Shown here: piece after piece, positions 7,461-15,693 of the stretch
How positions within the stretch are numbered: the stretch's first letter is position 1
Layout of the letters: every line of letters starts with the position of its first letter
NCBI GenBank assembly: GCA_011389885.1
Contig: JAABTK010000019.1
Span: 1 to 60,173, forward strand
DNA length: 60,173 bases
Source: Gammaproteobacteria bacterium
Lineage (GTDB): Bacteria > Pseudomonadota > Gammaproteobacteria > Chromatiales > Chromatiaceae
Direction of reading: 5' to 3'
The notes under the pieces: generated by a model
What the model was told of the DNA's origin: nothing
Seen by the model: only the letters and a program-made list of their open reading frames with translations
The model's database searches: none
Program-made: the position numbers and the translations under genes

Positions 7461-7532
7461 CGAATGGATTTCCCGATTCGGCGGACCGCAAGGGTCCGTC
7501 TAGTGAATACCTGACCTTGGAGAAATAGGCCT

Positions 7533-7676
7533 ATGAGTATCGATCCGGTGTTAATTCAGGCGGTGGTGGCTTTGATTGTCGGCATCCTGATCCTGATTGT
7601 GCCCAAGCTGTTGAATTGGGCGGTGGCCATCTATCTCATTGTAGTGGGTGTGCTGGGGATTGTGGCCTGGTTGTAG
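7533..7676 (+). CDS. DUF3096 family small membrane protein
   Basis: A 47-residue protein that is almost entirely two hydrophobic segments separated by a short turn: about residues 7-25 (LIQAVVALIVGILILIVP) and 29-46 (WAVAIYLIVVGVLGIVAW). The central PKLLNWAVAIYLI pattern is the signature of DUF3096. It starts with ATG after GGAG at slightly long spacing. It is followed within 13 bp by a strong terminator, so it is a monocistronic or last gene. Function unknown; the family is widespread as tiny inner-membrane proteins. Confidence 0.85.
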   Translation: MSIDPVLIQAVVALIVGILILIVPKLLNWAVAIYLIVVGVLGIVAWL

Positions 7677-7688
7677 AGGGCCGAGTGC

Positions 7689-7719
7689 AAAAAAGGCCGC
7701 CCCGAGGGGCGGCCTTTTT
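7689..7719. terminator. Bidirectional Rho-independent terminator
   Basis: AAAAAA, then a perfect 9-bp stem GGCCGCCCC/GGGGCGGCC with a GA loop, then TTTTT. It lies between the convergent DUF3096 (+) and nnrU (-) genes and can serve both. Confidence 0.95.
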
Positions 7720-7722
7720 GGT

Positions 7723-8286
7723 TTACCGCGGCGCCATGGCCGGTACGCCGAAGAGGGTCGGGTGCAGCATGACCAAGGCGGCATAGAGCGCCAGGCCGAC
7801 CACCACCACCAGTACGTCCCAGCCATAGTGGACCGTGTCCGCCTGTTTCTGCGCCCCGCGGCGGTTGGCGGACCAAATGGAAAACGCGCTATAGGCGCCC
7901 AGGCCGCCGAACAGGATCAGGGAGGCGGCGTCGCCGTTGGCGAACAGGTGGCCGACGGCCCACAGCACCACGGCGGTGGCCATGGGGTTGCGGATGAAGC
8001 GCTTGGTGTTGCCGGGCAGGTAGGCCCCGGCCAGCAGCACGAAGGCCGGGATCATCAGCAGGGGCGGTACATAGTAGCCCCAGGCCGGGGGTCCCCAAAG
8101 CGGGATGATTTGCGCCATGGCCTTGCCCCAGACGATGAGGCCCAGGCCGATGAGCGAGATTAGGCTGAACACGGCCGTGTAGGGCCAAGGGCCCATCTTT
8201 TCCACCATTTGCTGGCGCACCGCGGGTGCGGCGGGGACCAAGTGGATGCCGATCAGTACGATCAGGCCGAGGATTAACCAGGTCAT
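7723..8286 (-). CDS. NnrU family integral membrane protein
   Basis: A 187-residue polytopic membrane protein. Met at 8286 follows CAGGAG; the longer frame upstream is repeat-derived. It begins MTWLILGLIVLIGIHLVPAA, with further segments around AVFSLISLIGLGLIVW, PPLLMIPAFVLLAGAYLPG and DVLVVVVGLALYAALV. The conserved NnrU features RNPMATAVVLWAVGHLFANGD (split: RNPMATAVVLW, then AVGHLFANGD) and LHPTLFGV are present. NnrU was named from a denitrification regulon in Rhodobacter, but most members, including NnrU/MtrU-like proteins outside nitric-oxide gene clusters, have no proven role. No nir or nor genes are nearby. Confidence 0.9.
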   Translation of the reverse strand: MTWLILGLIVLIGIHLVPAAPAVRQQMVEKMGPWPYTAVFSLISLIGLGLIVWGKAMAQIIPLWGPPAWGYYVPPLLMIPAFVLLAGAYLPGNTKRFIRNPMATAVVLWAVGHLFANGDAASLILFGGLGAYSAFSIWSANRRGAQKQADTVHYGWDVLVVVVGLALYAALVMLHPTLFGVPAMAPR

Positions 8287-9010
8287 TGTTGTGTGCTCCT
8301 GAGGGTTGGGGGATGGAAGGCATCTTAATCGATCGCAAGGGGCGTACCAAGAACCGCTGAGGGTGCAGCGGGGGTTCATGGTTTGCGCAAAACCTGGGGA
8401 GCCTGGGGCTTTGCGGGCGGGTGATATGCCCAAAATGCGGTGGATATGAGCCGTTTGGCCGGTCTTGCAAGCCCTAGTGCCGTTGCGCCCAAGTATCGGA
8501 AACAATCCAGGCGCTTTCGGAGCGCAGAGTGCGCGGGGAACCGCAGGGGCGCAGATAGGCGTTTCGATTGAAAGGATCGGCGCCGCACCCGACATCCGCC
8601 GCTTTAGCGGCGAATGCACTTCGCTGGCCCACCCCCTGTATGACTGCGTGCTCGGGGCGTACACGCCTTGGCCCGGCGCCTAACCGCAAACCCGCACGGC
8701 CCGAGGGCTGTTACTCCAGGCGGCTAGGCGGCGCTTTGGCGCCGGGCAGGCGCAAGCCAGCAAAAAAACCGCCTCCGCGCTCCCTGCGGTCCTCGGCGCC
8801 CTCTGCGTTTCTAACCGCCGTTGTTTCGGTCATGCGGGTAGGGCGTTGGGAGGGGCCGGGGCGGCGGACCGCCGAGGGCTGCGGCGCCATAGTTGCTTGG
8901 TATTTAGGCAAGCAATGGGCGAGCACCGTCGGGTCCCGGATCCGAGCGCGGGCTGGGTTGCCGGCCCGCGGCGGCTCGTCTTTCGATTAAGCAGATAGGA
9001 GGATTTGGAT
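8287..9010. other. 724-bp gap built largely of dispersed repeats
   Basis: No gene supported. It holds a copy of the AAGTATCGGAAACAA/GCAGAG composite at 8482-8563, the GCACGGCCCGAGGGCTGT block at about 8690-8755 (also at 3098-3180), and an inverted GCAGAGG-family copy at about 8773-8815. The last 60 bp before 9011 are unique and would contain the promoter of the DsrC-like gene. Confidence 0.7.
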
Positions 9011-9382
9011 ATGCCCGACGTGAATCGAGTCATGCGCGAGACCAGTGGCGAGAATGTTGCGCCTGAGGTGCAGGATCGCGAACTGGAGATTAAGGACTGG
9101 ACCGGCGACAAGCAGCAGGCGACGGCCAACGAGGAGGGGGTGGCGATGACGGACACCCATTGGGCGGTGGTCCAGTACCTGCGGGACTATTATATGCAGA
9201 ACGGTCGCGCCCAAAGCGGCCGCGAGGTGGCGACGGCACTGGATGCGAGCTTTAAGGATCGGGGCGGCAGCGCCTTCCTGCAGAGCCTGTTCCCCAAGGG
9301 GCCGGTGGCCCAGGGCTCGCGCATCGCCGGTGTGCCGGTGCCGCCTTATACCGAAGACAGCTCCTTCGGCAGTGCCATGTGA
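9011..9382 (+). CDS. TusE/DsrC/DsvC-family protein lacking both cysteines
   Basis: A 123-residue protein. ATG at 9011 has an ideal AGGAGG eight bases upstream. Residues from about 45 onward match the DsrC fold: the helix THWAVVQYLRDYYMQNGRAQSGREV and the arm LFPKGPVAQGSRIAGVPVP. In DsrC the second position of QACRIAG is the cysteine CysB and the penultimate residue of the protein is CysA. Here the first is Ser, and the C-terminus is replaced by PPYTEDSSFGSAM with no cysteine anywhere in the protein. It therefore cannot carry persulfide. Cysteine-free DsrC homologues are known in sulfur bacteria and have been proposed to be regulatory (RspA type). It is monocistronic by position. Confidence 0.88.
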   Translation: MPDVNRVMRETSGENVAPEVQDRELEIKDWTGDKQQATANEEGVAMTDTHWAVVQYLRDYYMQNGRAQSGREVATALDASFKDRGGSAFLQSLFPKGPVAQGSRIAGVPVPPYTEDSSFGSAM

Positions 9383-9525
9383 GCTTGTGGCGGCCGGCAA
9401 GGGCCGCGTAGGCCGGCGCCCCAATAGCGCTGACCAACCGCTGTGCGGGCGCGGCTGTGTTCGTCCCGGTTCCGCCCTTAGGGGCGGCCGTTGTTTTTTA
9501 TTCTACGCTCGACTCTTTTCTAGGG

Positions 9526-9622
9526 AACGGTTCAAAAAGATGGGTGGTACAGCTCGCCACTTGATCCCCGCTTGCGCCGGGACGGGGCGACCTAGAGCTG
9601 TGTAGGTGAATTTTGAACCGTT
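9526..9622. mobile_element. MITE-like 97-bp element with 12-bp terminal inverted repeats
   Basis: AACGGTTCAAAA (9526-9537) and TTTTGAACCGTT (9611-9622) are perfect inverted repeats, and similarity extends outward (CTAGGG on the left, TACTAG on the right). The interior carries another dyad, ACAGCTC with GAGCTGT. It has no coding capacity. It sits between the DsrC-like gene and the RNase AM gene, ending about 30 bp before the -10 element of the latter. No second copy was noticed in the window. Confidence 0.55.
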
Positions 9623-9651
9623 ACTAGGCGAATCATCCCGGCCAAGTGCTG

Positions 9652-9657
9652 TAGAAT
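9652..9657 (+). promoter_or_regulatory. -10 element TAGAAT, probable leaderless start
   Basis: TAGAAT ends 7 nt before ATG 9665, which would put the transcription start at or next to the start codon. No Shine-Dalgarno sequence precedes either ATG 9656 or ATG 9665. No good -35 box was found. Confidence 0.4.
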
Positions 9658-9664
9658 GGCGGTC

Positions 9665-10540
9665 ATGAACCGCTGTTATGATCTGCATACCCATTCCACG
9701 GCCTCCGACGGCACCCTGACCCCCGCCGAGCTGGTGCGCCACGCGGCGGATTGCGGGGTGGATGTGTTGGCCATCACCGACCACGACAGCGTGGAGGGCA
9801 TCGCCGAGGCGCAACAGGCCGGGCGGGCATTCGGGGTGGAGGTGGTGGCGGGGATTGAGCTGTCCATCACCTGGATGGGGCAGGTGATTCACGTCGTGGG
9901 GCTGTCTATCGACCCCGCTGCCCCGGAGCTGCTGGCGGGTTTGGACAGGCTGTGCGAGTTTCGCGCCTGGCGGGCCGAGGAGATGGGCCGCCGCTTGGCC
10001 CAGGCGGGTTATGCAGGCTGTTTTGAGGGCGCCAAGGCGCTGTCGAACGGGCGCTTGATCAGCCGCACCCATTTTGCGCGTCATTTGGTGCAGCGGGGCG
10101 CGGCCTCGGATGTGCGCGACGTGTTTAAGCGCTTTTTGGTGCGCGGAAAACCCGGCCATGTGCCGGGCCGCTGGGCCGAACCGGCGGAGGGGCTGGGGTG
10201 GCTGCGGGGCGCTGGCGGGCGCCCGGTGTTGGCCCATCCTGCGCGCTATAACCTGACCCGGAGTAAGCTGCGGCGCCTGGTGGCGGAGTTGATGGAGGCG
10301 GGTTGCGAGGGCATTGAGGTGGTCTCCGGCAGCCACAGTCGCGACGAGTGCCTGACCATTGGCCGCTTGGCGCATGAAACCGGCCTGTTGGCCTCCTCGG
10401 GCTCGGACTACCATGGCCCGGAGAACCCTTGGGTGGAGCTAGGTAAATGCCCGCCGTTGCCGGCGGGCTTGACCCCGGTATGGCATGATTGGTCGCCGCG
10501 GGCCGAGTGGCCGGGGCCGCTTGTTTCGGTTAGGTCATGA
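9665..10540 (+). CDS. rnm: RNase AM / PHP-domain 3',5'-nucleotide phosphatase
   Basis: A 291-residue PHP-family metallophosphoesterase (E. coli YciV/RNase AM), which trims 5' ends of short RNAs and rRNAs and hydrolyses pAp-like 3',5'-bisphosphates. Metal-binding motifs are all visible: DLHTHSTASDG at the N-terminus, AITDHDSVEG near residue 38, a Glu in GIELS, HPARYN in the middle, and GSDYHGP near the C-terminus. Start 9665 was chosen over 9656 because MNRCYDLHTH matches family length and the TAGAAT box overlaps 9656. It heads the run rnm-yciO-M50-trpS, a neighbourhood also seen in other Gammaproteobacteria. Confidence 0.93.
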   Translation: MNRCYDLHTHSTASDGTLTPAELVRHAADCGVDVLAITDHDSVEGIAEAQQAGRAFGVEVVAGIELSITWMGQVIHVVGLSIDPAAPELLAGLDRLCEFRAWRAEEMGRRLAQAGYAGCFEGAKALSNGRLISRTHFARHLVQRGAASDVRDVFKRFLVRGKPGHVPGRWAEPAEGLGWLRGAGGRPVLAHPARYNLTRSKLRRLVAELMEAGCEGIEVVSGSHSRDECLTIGRLAHETGLLASSGSDYHGPENPWVELGKCPPLPAGLTPVWHDWSPRAEWPGPLVSVRS

Positions 10541-10644
10541 GCGGCTGTACCCGCATTCGGCGCGTATAGTGGTTGGGTTTCGCGGCCAAGTTTGGTTACA
10601 CTTCGCCCCCGTTGCAGCAATCCGTACTCTAGTTTGGAACCGTT

Positions 10645-11265
10645 ATGGCGCAATTTCTTCAGATTCATCCGGAATCCCCGCAATCTCGGCTGATCGCTCA
10701 GGCGGTGGCCATCGTGCGCAAGGGCGGGCTGATCGTCTACCCCACCGATTCGAGCTATGCCTTGGGCTGCCAAATCGGCGACAAGCAGGCCACGGACCGC
10801 ATTCGGGAGATCCGGCGGCTGGACGACAAGCACAACTTCACCTTGGTGTGTCGGGATCTGTCCGAAATCGCGACCTACGCCAAGGTCAGCAATCAGCACT
10901 ACCGGCTGCTCAAGACCCTGACCCCGGGGCCTTACACCTTTATCCACGAGGCCACCAAGCAGGTGCCTCGGCGCCTGCAACACGCCAAGCGCAAGACCAT
11001 CGGCATTCGGGTGCCGGACCACCCCATCGCGCTGGCGTTGCTGGAGGCGCTCGGCGAGCCCCTGATGAGTTCCACCCTGCAAATGCCGGGCGATGATCTG
11101 CCGCTTACCGATCCCTACGACATGCGCGATCTGCTCGACCATCAGGTGGCCCTGATTATCGACGGCGGCTTTTGCGGCATGGAGCCCACCACGGTAGTGG
11201 ACATGGAGGAGGACGAGCCGCGGGTGGTGCGCCAGGGCAAGGGCGACGCTGCGTTGCTCAAATAG
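10645..11265 (+). CDS. yciO: YciO family protein (Sua5/YciO/YrdC)
   Basis: A 206-residue single-domain YrdC-fold protein. It shows the YciO-type sequence GGLIVYPTDSSYALGCQIGD, followed by RLDDKHNFTLVCRDLSEIATYAKV and TLTPGPYTFI. The YrdC fold binds ATP and double-stranded RNA. TsaC/Sua5 members make threonylcarbamoyl-AMP for tRNA t6A; YciO paralogues differ in the SxN nucleotide-binding motif (here MSSTLQMPGDD) and are weak or untested in that reaction. It follows rnm by 104 bp, a common pairing. Confidence 0.92.
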   Translation: MAQFLQIHPESPQSRLIAQAVAIVRKGGLIVYPTDSSYALGCQIGDKQATDRIREIRRLDDKHNFTLVCRDLSEIATYAKVSNQHYRLLKTLTPGPYTFIHEATKQVPRRLQHAKRKTIGIRVPDHPIALALLEALGEPLMSSTLQMPGDDLPLTDPYDMRDLLDHQVALIIDGGFCGMEPTTVVDMEEDEPRVVRQGKGDAALLK

Positions 11266-11349
11266 GCCGGACCCGCCGCGCCCGCCCTCGGGCGCCGGGC
11301 CTTGGTCGGGCGATCCGCCGCCGAGCGGGCAACTCGGCGGCCCCTTCGG

Positions 11350-11355
11350 TATAAT
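11350..11355 (+). promoter_or_regulatory. -10 element TATAAT just before the M50 protease start
   Basis: A perfect TATAAT ends 6 nt upstream of ATG 11362, so the transcript would begin at or within one base of the start codon (leaderless). There is no Shine-Dalgarno sequence and no clear -35 hexamer. Confidence 0.5.
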
Positions 11356-11361
11356 CGCCCG

Positions 11362-12018
11362 ATGAATGAACTGAATGTAATCCAACAAATCGCCGTGCTG
11401 GCGCTGCCGGTGCTGTTCGCCATCACCGCGCACGAGGCGGCGCATGGCTTCGCCGCCCAGCGCCTGGGCGACTCCACCGCCTACATGATGGGGCGCGTCA
11501 CCTTTAACCCGCTCAAGCACATCGACCCGGTGGGCACCATCTTGGTCCCGGCGGCAACCTTTCTGCTTTCGGGCTTTCTGTTCGGCTGGGCCAAGCCGGT
11601 GCCGGTGAATTTCGACGGCCTGCGCCGGCCCCGGCGCGACATGGCGCTGGTGGCCCTTGCCGGACCCGGGGCCAATTTGGTGATGGCGCTGTTTTGGGCC
11701 TTAATGATGCGCTTCGGGTTCGGCTTCGAGCAGACCTTGCCGTGGGCCGCCCAGCCGTTGATCTACATGGCCTATGCGGGGATTTTGATTAACGCCATTC
11801 TGCTGGTGCTGAATCTGTTGCCGATCCTGCCGCTCGACGGCGGGCGCGTAGTGGCCGCGCTGTTGCCGCCGCGGCTGGAGGCCGGCTATGCGCAGATGGA
11901 GCCTTGGGGCTTGGTGATCATCCTGGTGCTGCTGTTCACCGGGCTGCTCCAGGTCATCGTCGGCCCCGGCGTTCAGTTAGTGCAGCTAGTCGGCTACCTG
12001 GTAGCCGGTCTCGGCTGA
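11362..12018 (+). CDS. Site-2 protease family (M50) membrane metalloprotease
   Basis: A 218-residue polytopic protein. The zinc motif HEAAH lies at residues 24-28 in the first membrane segment, and the third ligand motif NLLPILPLDGGR begins at 151 (Asp159). Four to five hydrophobic segments follow the compact S2P core, with no PDZ or CBS domain. ATG 11362 was chosen because the frame upstream is non-conserved and carries the TATAAT. The same single-domain M50 protein commonly precedes trpS or the scpA/scpB genes in Gammaproteobacteria. Its substrates are unknown. Confidence 0.92.
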   Translation: MNELNVIQQIAVLALPVLFAITAHEAAHGFAAQRLGDSTAYMMGRVTFNPLKHIDPVGTILVPAATFLLSGFLFGWAKPVPVNFDGLRRPRRDMALVALAGPGANLVMALFWALMMRFGFGFEQTLPWAAQPLIYMAYAGILINAILLVLNLLPILPLDGGRVVAALLPPRLEAGYAQMEPWGLVIILVLLFTGLLQVIVGPGVQLVQLVGYLVAGLG

Positions 12019-12057
12019 AGCTTCGCTTTTTCGTCAATCTTCCACAGGGGGTCATCC

Positions 12058-13275
12058 TTGGACAAGATCTCAGTGCAAAACGCCCGGATTCTTTCAGGCA
12101 TGCGGCCCACCGGGCGCCTGCATCTCGGTCATTATCACGGGGTATTGAAGAACTGGGTGGAATTGCAGCATCAATACGACTGCTTCTTCTTCGTGGCCGA
12201 CTGGCATGCGCTGACCACCCACTACGACGACCCGACCAAGATCCCCGAGGCCACCTGGGAGATGGTGGTGGATTGGCTGGCCGCGGGCGTCAATCCCGGT
12301 GAGGCCACGCTGTTTATTCAATCCCAGGTGCCCGAACACGCCGAGCTGCACCTGCTGCTGTCCATGATCACCCCCACGGCCTGGCTGGAGCGCATGCCCA
12401 CCTATAAGGATCAAAAGGCCAAGCTGCGGGAGCGGGACCTGGACACCTACGGCTTTCTCGGCTATCCGTTGCTGCAATCCGCCGACATCCTAATCTATAA
12501 GGCGAATGTGGTGCCGGTGGGGGAGGATCAGGTGGCCCATGTGGAGTTCACCCGCGAGCTGGCCCGGCGCTTTAACCATATCTACGGCATGGAGGCCGAC
12601 TTTGAGGAGAAGGTGGATCAGGCGATCAAAAAGATGGGCAAAAAGAACGCCAAGCTGCTCAAAAACTACCGCAAGGCCTACCGGGAGCAGGGCGATGAAG
12701 AGGCATTGAACACCGCCCACGCCTTTTTGCACAGCCAGCAGAACATCACCGTCAACGACCGCGAGCGGCTGTTGGGGTACCTGGAGGGTAGCGGCCGCTC
12801 GATCCTGCCCGAGCCCCAGCCGTTGCTGACCAAGACCGCCAAGATGCCGGGGCTGGACGGGGAGAAGATGTCCAAGTCCTATCACAACGCCATCGCCCTG
12901 CGCGATGAGCCGGAAACGGTGGAAAAGGCCCTGCGCACCATGCAGACCGACACCCAGCGGGTGCGGCGCACGGACCCCGGCGATCCGGCCCGCTGTCCGG
13001 TGTGGAAGTTTCACGAGGTCTACTCCGGCGAGGAGGTCAAGGCTTGGGTGCAGGCGGGCTGTCGCTCCGCCGACATCGGTTGCATTGAGTGCAAGCAACC
13101 GGTGATCGATGCGGTGTTGGTGGAACTCAAGGAGATCCGCGAGCGCGGCCGAGACTACGAGGAACAGCCGGAGCTGGTGCGCAATATCATTTACGACGGC
13201 TGCGAGGCCGCCCGCGAGGTGGCCCAGGGGGTGATCGCCGAGGTGCGGCAGGCGATGTCGCTGCGTTATCGGTGA
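12058..13275 (+). CDS. trpS: Tryptophan--tRNA ligase
   Basis: A 405-residue class I aminoacyl-tRNA synthetase charging tRNA-Trp. The HIGH motif is HLGHYHG (residues 22-28) and the KMSKS motif is at 270-274. It is longer than the 334-residue E. coli enzyme because of an inserted segment (about residues 180-250, Lys-rich then NITVNDRERLLGYLEGSGRS), the long form seen in many Gammaproteobacteria. It starts with TTG 12058 after AGGGGG; the N-terminus fits homologues (SVQNARILSGMRPTGRLHLG). Confidence 0.95.
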   Translation: MDKISVQNARILSGMRPTGRLHLGHYHGVLKNWVELQHQYDCFFFVADWHALTTHYDDPTKIPEATWEMVVDWLAAGVNPGEATLFIQSQVPEHAELHLLLSMITPTAWLERMPTYKDQKAKLRERDLDTYGFLGYPLLQSADILIYKANVVPVGEDQVAHVEFTRELARRFNHIYGMEADFEEKVDQAIKKMGKKNAKLLKNYRKAYREQGDEEALNTAHAFLHSQQNITVNDRERLLGYLEGSGRSILPEPQPLLTKTAKMPGLDGEKMSKSYHNAIALRDEPETVEKALRTMQTDTQRVRRTDPGDPARCPVWKFHEVYSGEEVKAWVQAGCRSADIGCIECKQPVIDAVLVELKEIRERGRDYEEQPELVRNIIYDGCEAAREVAQGVIAEVRQAMSLRYR

Positions 13276-13285
13276 CGGGGGGGCC

Positions 13286-13756
13286 ATGACAAATCTTCGA
13301 ACCTTATATGAACAGGATTTCAATGCCTGGGTCGCGCAGCATGTGGAGCTGCTCAAGGGCGGGCGCTTCCACGAGCTGGATTTGGAGCACCTGGTGGAGG
13401 AGTTGCGCGATAGGGGCCGAAGCGAACGGCGGGAGCTGGTAAACCGGCTGCGGGTGTTGTTGGCTCACCTGTTGAAGTGGGAGCGGCAACTGAGCGCCTT
13501 GTCCCAGCGGTGGGCGGAATTCGAGGGTAAGAACTGGCGCAACACCATTCTTGAGCAACGCTCGGCCATCGCCTACTTGTTGCAGAAAGGCCCGGGGCTG
13601 AAATCCTATATGGAGCCCGCGCTCGACGAGGCCTATCCTCAGGCCAGGGATCTGGCGGCGAAAGAAAGCGACCTGCCCTTGGAGACCTTTCCGCCGGATA
13701 ATCCATATAGGGTCGCCGATATCCTGGACGACCGCTTCTTTCCGGCGCCGCGTTAG
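13286..13756 (+). CDS. DUF29 domain-containing protein
   Basis: A 156-residue protein with the full DUF29 pattern: LYEQDFNAWV at the start, LDLEHLVEELRDRGRSERREL, then LLAHLLKWERQ and NWRNTILEQRSAI. DUF29 is a helical family of unknown function, common in cyanobacteria and sulfur or photosynthetic bacteria and often present in many copies. It starts 10 bp after the trpS stop and sits between trpS and scpA, interrupting an otherwise conserved gene order. That suggests insertion of an accessory gene that remains co-transcribed. Confidence 0.92.
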   Translation: MTNLRTLYEQDFNAWVAQHVELLKGGRFHELDLEHLVEELRDRGRSERRELVNRLRVLLAHLLKWERQLSALSQRWAEFEGKNWRNTILEQRSAIAYLLQKGPGLKSYMEPALDEAYPQARDLAAKESDLPLETFPPDNPYRVADILDDRFFPAPR

Positions 13757-13797
13757 CGCCCGGATCAGCGCCCCATCAGCCGCCGCGAGACGATCCC

Positions 13798-14604
13798 ATG
13801 AGCGATGCCTTTGCGCCGCCGCCCGAGCAGGAGGAGCTGCCCTTCGCCCTGGTTCGGGGAGAACCCTGGAGCGAGATGCCGAAGGATCTGTATATCCCGC
13901 CGGATGCGCTGGAGGTGTTCCTGGATGCCTTCGAGGGGCCGCTGGACCTGTTGCTGTACCTGATTAAGCGGCAAAACCTGGATATCCTGGACATCCCCAT
14001 CTTCAAGATCACCCAACAGTACATGGAGTACGTGGAGCTGATGAAGGAGCTGCGCCTGGAGCTGGCGGCGGAATACCTGGTAATGGCGGCGATGTTGGCG
14101 GAGATTAAATCCCGCATGCTGCTGCCGCGGCACGAACAGGCGGAAGAGGATGAGGACGACCCGCGGGCCGAGTTGATTCGGCGGTTGCAGGAATACGAGC
14201 GCTTTAAGCGCGCGGCGGAGGACCTGGACGGCCTGCCGCGCATCGGGCGGGAGCTGTTTCAGGCCCGGGCCGAGGCGATGGCGGAGGGGGCCGAGCGGCC
14301 GCCGCCGGAGGTGGACTTGCAGGAGCTGCTGCTGGCGCTAAACGCGGTCTTAAAGCGGGCGGACCTGTATACCCGGCATCGGGTGGAGAAGGAGCCTTTG
14401 TCGGTGCGCGAGCGCATGACCCGGGTGATGGAACAGCTTACCGGCGAGTTTTGTCCCTTTCCGTCCCTGTTTCGGGCGGACGAGGGTCGCCTGGGGGCGG
14501 TGGTCACCTTTCTGGCGATGCTGGAGTTGATTAAAGAGGGCCTGGTGGATTTGGTGCAGAACGAAACCTTGGGCGCGATTCATCTGCGGGCGAGGGCGGC
14601 CTGA
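13798..14604 (+). CDS. scpA: Segregation and condensation protein A
   Basis: A 268-residue kleisin partner of the bacterial SMC complex. The N-terminal SMC-neck contact region reads FEGPLDLLLYLIKRQNLDILDIPI (split: FEGPLDLLLYLIKRQ, then NLDILDIPI), followed by EYLVMAAMLAEIKSRMLLP, an acidic stretch (QAEEDEDD), and a C-terminal winged-helix region. Its stop overlaps the scpB start (TGATG), so the two are translationally coupled. Confidence 0.95.
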   Translation: MSDAFAPPPEQEELPFALVRGEPWSEMPKDLYIPPDALEVFLDAFEGPLDLLLYLIKRQNLDILDIPIFKITQQYMEYVELMKELRLELAAEYLVMAAMLAEIKSRMLLPRHEQAEEDEDDPRAELIRRLQEYERFKRAAEDLDGLPRIGRELFQARAEAMAEGAERPPPEVDLQELLLALNAVLKRADLYTRHRVEKEPLSVRERMTRVMEQLTGEFCPFPSLFRADEGRLGAVVTFLAMLELIKEGLVDLVQNETLGAIHLRARAA

Positions 14605-15689
14605 TGCAAGATGCGCTGGAACTTAAGTGCATTGCAGAGGCGGCGCTGCTCGCGGCCGGCCGGCCGCTGTCGCTAGACGAGCTGCTGGGTCTGTTCGAGG
14701 CGGACGAGGCCCCGTCGAAGGCCGGCTTGCGCGAGGCCTTGGCGGCGCTGGAGACGGATTACGCCGGGCGCGGCGTGGAGCTTGCGGAGGTGGGCGGCGG
14801 TTTCCGCTTGCAGACGGCCAAGGCCTATGCGCCCTGGGTGGCCCGGTTGTGGGAGGAGAAGCCGGCCCGTTATACCCGCGCCACCCTGGAGACCCTGGCG
14901 CTGATCGCCTACCGGCAACCCATCACCCGCGGCGAGATTGAGGAGATCCGCGGCGTAAGCGTGGCCAGCAACATCGTGCGCTCGCTGACCGAGCGCGGTT
15001 GGATTCGCGTGGTGGGCCATCGTGACGTGCCGGGCAAGCCGGCGCTGTTTTCGACCACCAAAGAGTTTTTGAACTACTTTGGGCTGAAGGGGTTGTCCGA
15101 CCTGCCGCCGCTGTCCGAGATCCGCGATTTGGATCAAATCGAGCGCGAGCTGGAGTTGGAGCTTCGGCCTGAGCAAGAGGCCGACCAAGAGGCCGGAGAA
15201 GAAACCGCCGGCGAAGAGGCCAACGAAGAGGCCGGTGAAGAAGCCGGTGAAGAAGCCGGTAAAGAGGCTAGCGAAGAGGCTAGCGAAGAGGCCGGTGAAG
15301 AGGCTAGCGAAGAGGCCGGTGAAGAAACCGCCGGCGAAGAGGCCAACGAAGACCTCGCCGAAGAGGCCAGCGAAGAAACCGCCGGCAGAGAGGCTGGCGA
15401 AGAGGCCGCCGGCAGGGATGCCGACGAAGAGGCCGACGAAGAAACCGCCGGCAGAGAGGCCGACGAAGAAACCGGTGAAGAAACCGCTGGCAGAGAGGCC
15501 GACGAAGAAACCGGTGAAGAAACCGCTGGCAGAGAGGCCGACGAAGAGGCCGGTGACGAAACCGCCGGCGAAGACCTTGCCGAAGAGGCCAGCGAAGAAA
15601 CCGCCGGCAGAGAGGCCGGCGAAGGGGCCGCTGGCGAAGGAGCCGACCAAGACCCTGCCGAAGAACCCGGGCCGAAGCGCCCCGAATAA
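14604..15689 (+). CDS. scpB: Segregation and condensation protein B with long acidic tail
   Basis: Residues 1-190 are a normal ScpB: two winged-helix domains with [24 protein letters not shown] (split: [12 protein letters not shown], then [12 protein letters not shown]) and the end [15 protein letters not shown]. ScpB dimerises and binds ScpA. From about residue 190 to 361 the protein is a Glu/Ala/Gly repeat, for example two perfect copies of [13 protein letters not shown] (39 bp each) at about 15466-15543. ScpB proteins often have short acidic tails; this one nearly doubles the protein. The same DNA is open in another forward frame and on the reverse strand. Confidence 0.93.
   Translation: MQDALELKCIAEAALLAAGRPLSLDELLGLFEADEAPSKAGLREALAALETDYAGRGVELAEVGGGFRLQTAKAYAPWVARLWEEKPARYTRATLETLALIAYRQPITRGEIEEIRGVSVASNIVRSLTERGWIRVVGHRDVPGKPALFSTTKEFLNYFGLKGLSDLPPLSEIRDLDQIERELELELRPEQEADQEAGEETAGEEANEEAGEEAGEEAGKEASEEASEEAGEEASEEAGEETAGEEANEDLAEEASEETAGREAGEEAAGRDADEEADEETAGREADEETGEETAGREADEETGEETAGREADEEAGDETAGEDLAEEASEETAGREAGEGAAGEGADQDPAEEPGPKRPE
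15174..15689 (+). repeat. Degenerate 3n-bp tandem repeat in the scpB tail
   Basis: About 515 bp of GAA/GAG/GCC-rich repeats with units of 12, 15 and 39 bp, all multiples of three, so every frame keeps its periodicity. Frame of scpB: acidic E/A/G. The +1 frame leading into rluB: basic K/P/R/A ([11 protein letters not shown]-like). The reverse strand is also open. Unequal crossing-over would change length without frameshifting any frame. Confidence 0.85.
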
Positions 15690-15693
15690 GAGA

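Noticed and set aside
15235-15693. RluB starting at 15235 with a basic tail
   Set aside because: No supporting ribosome site and it lies within the scpB tail; kept only as a finding to test, not as the annotated start.
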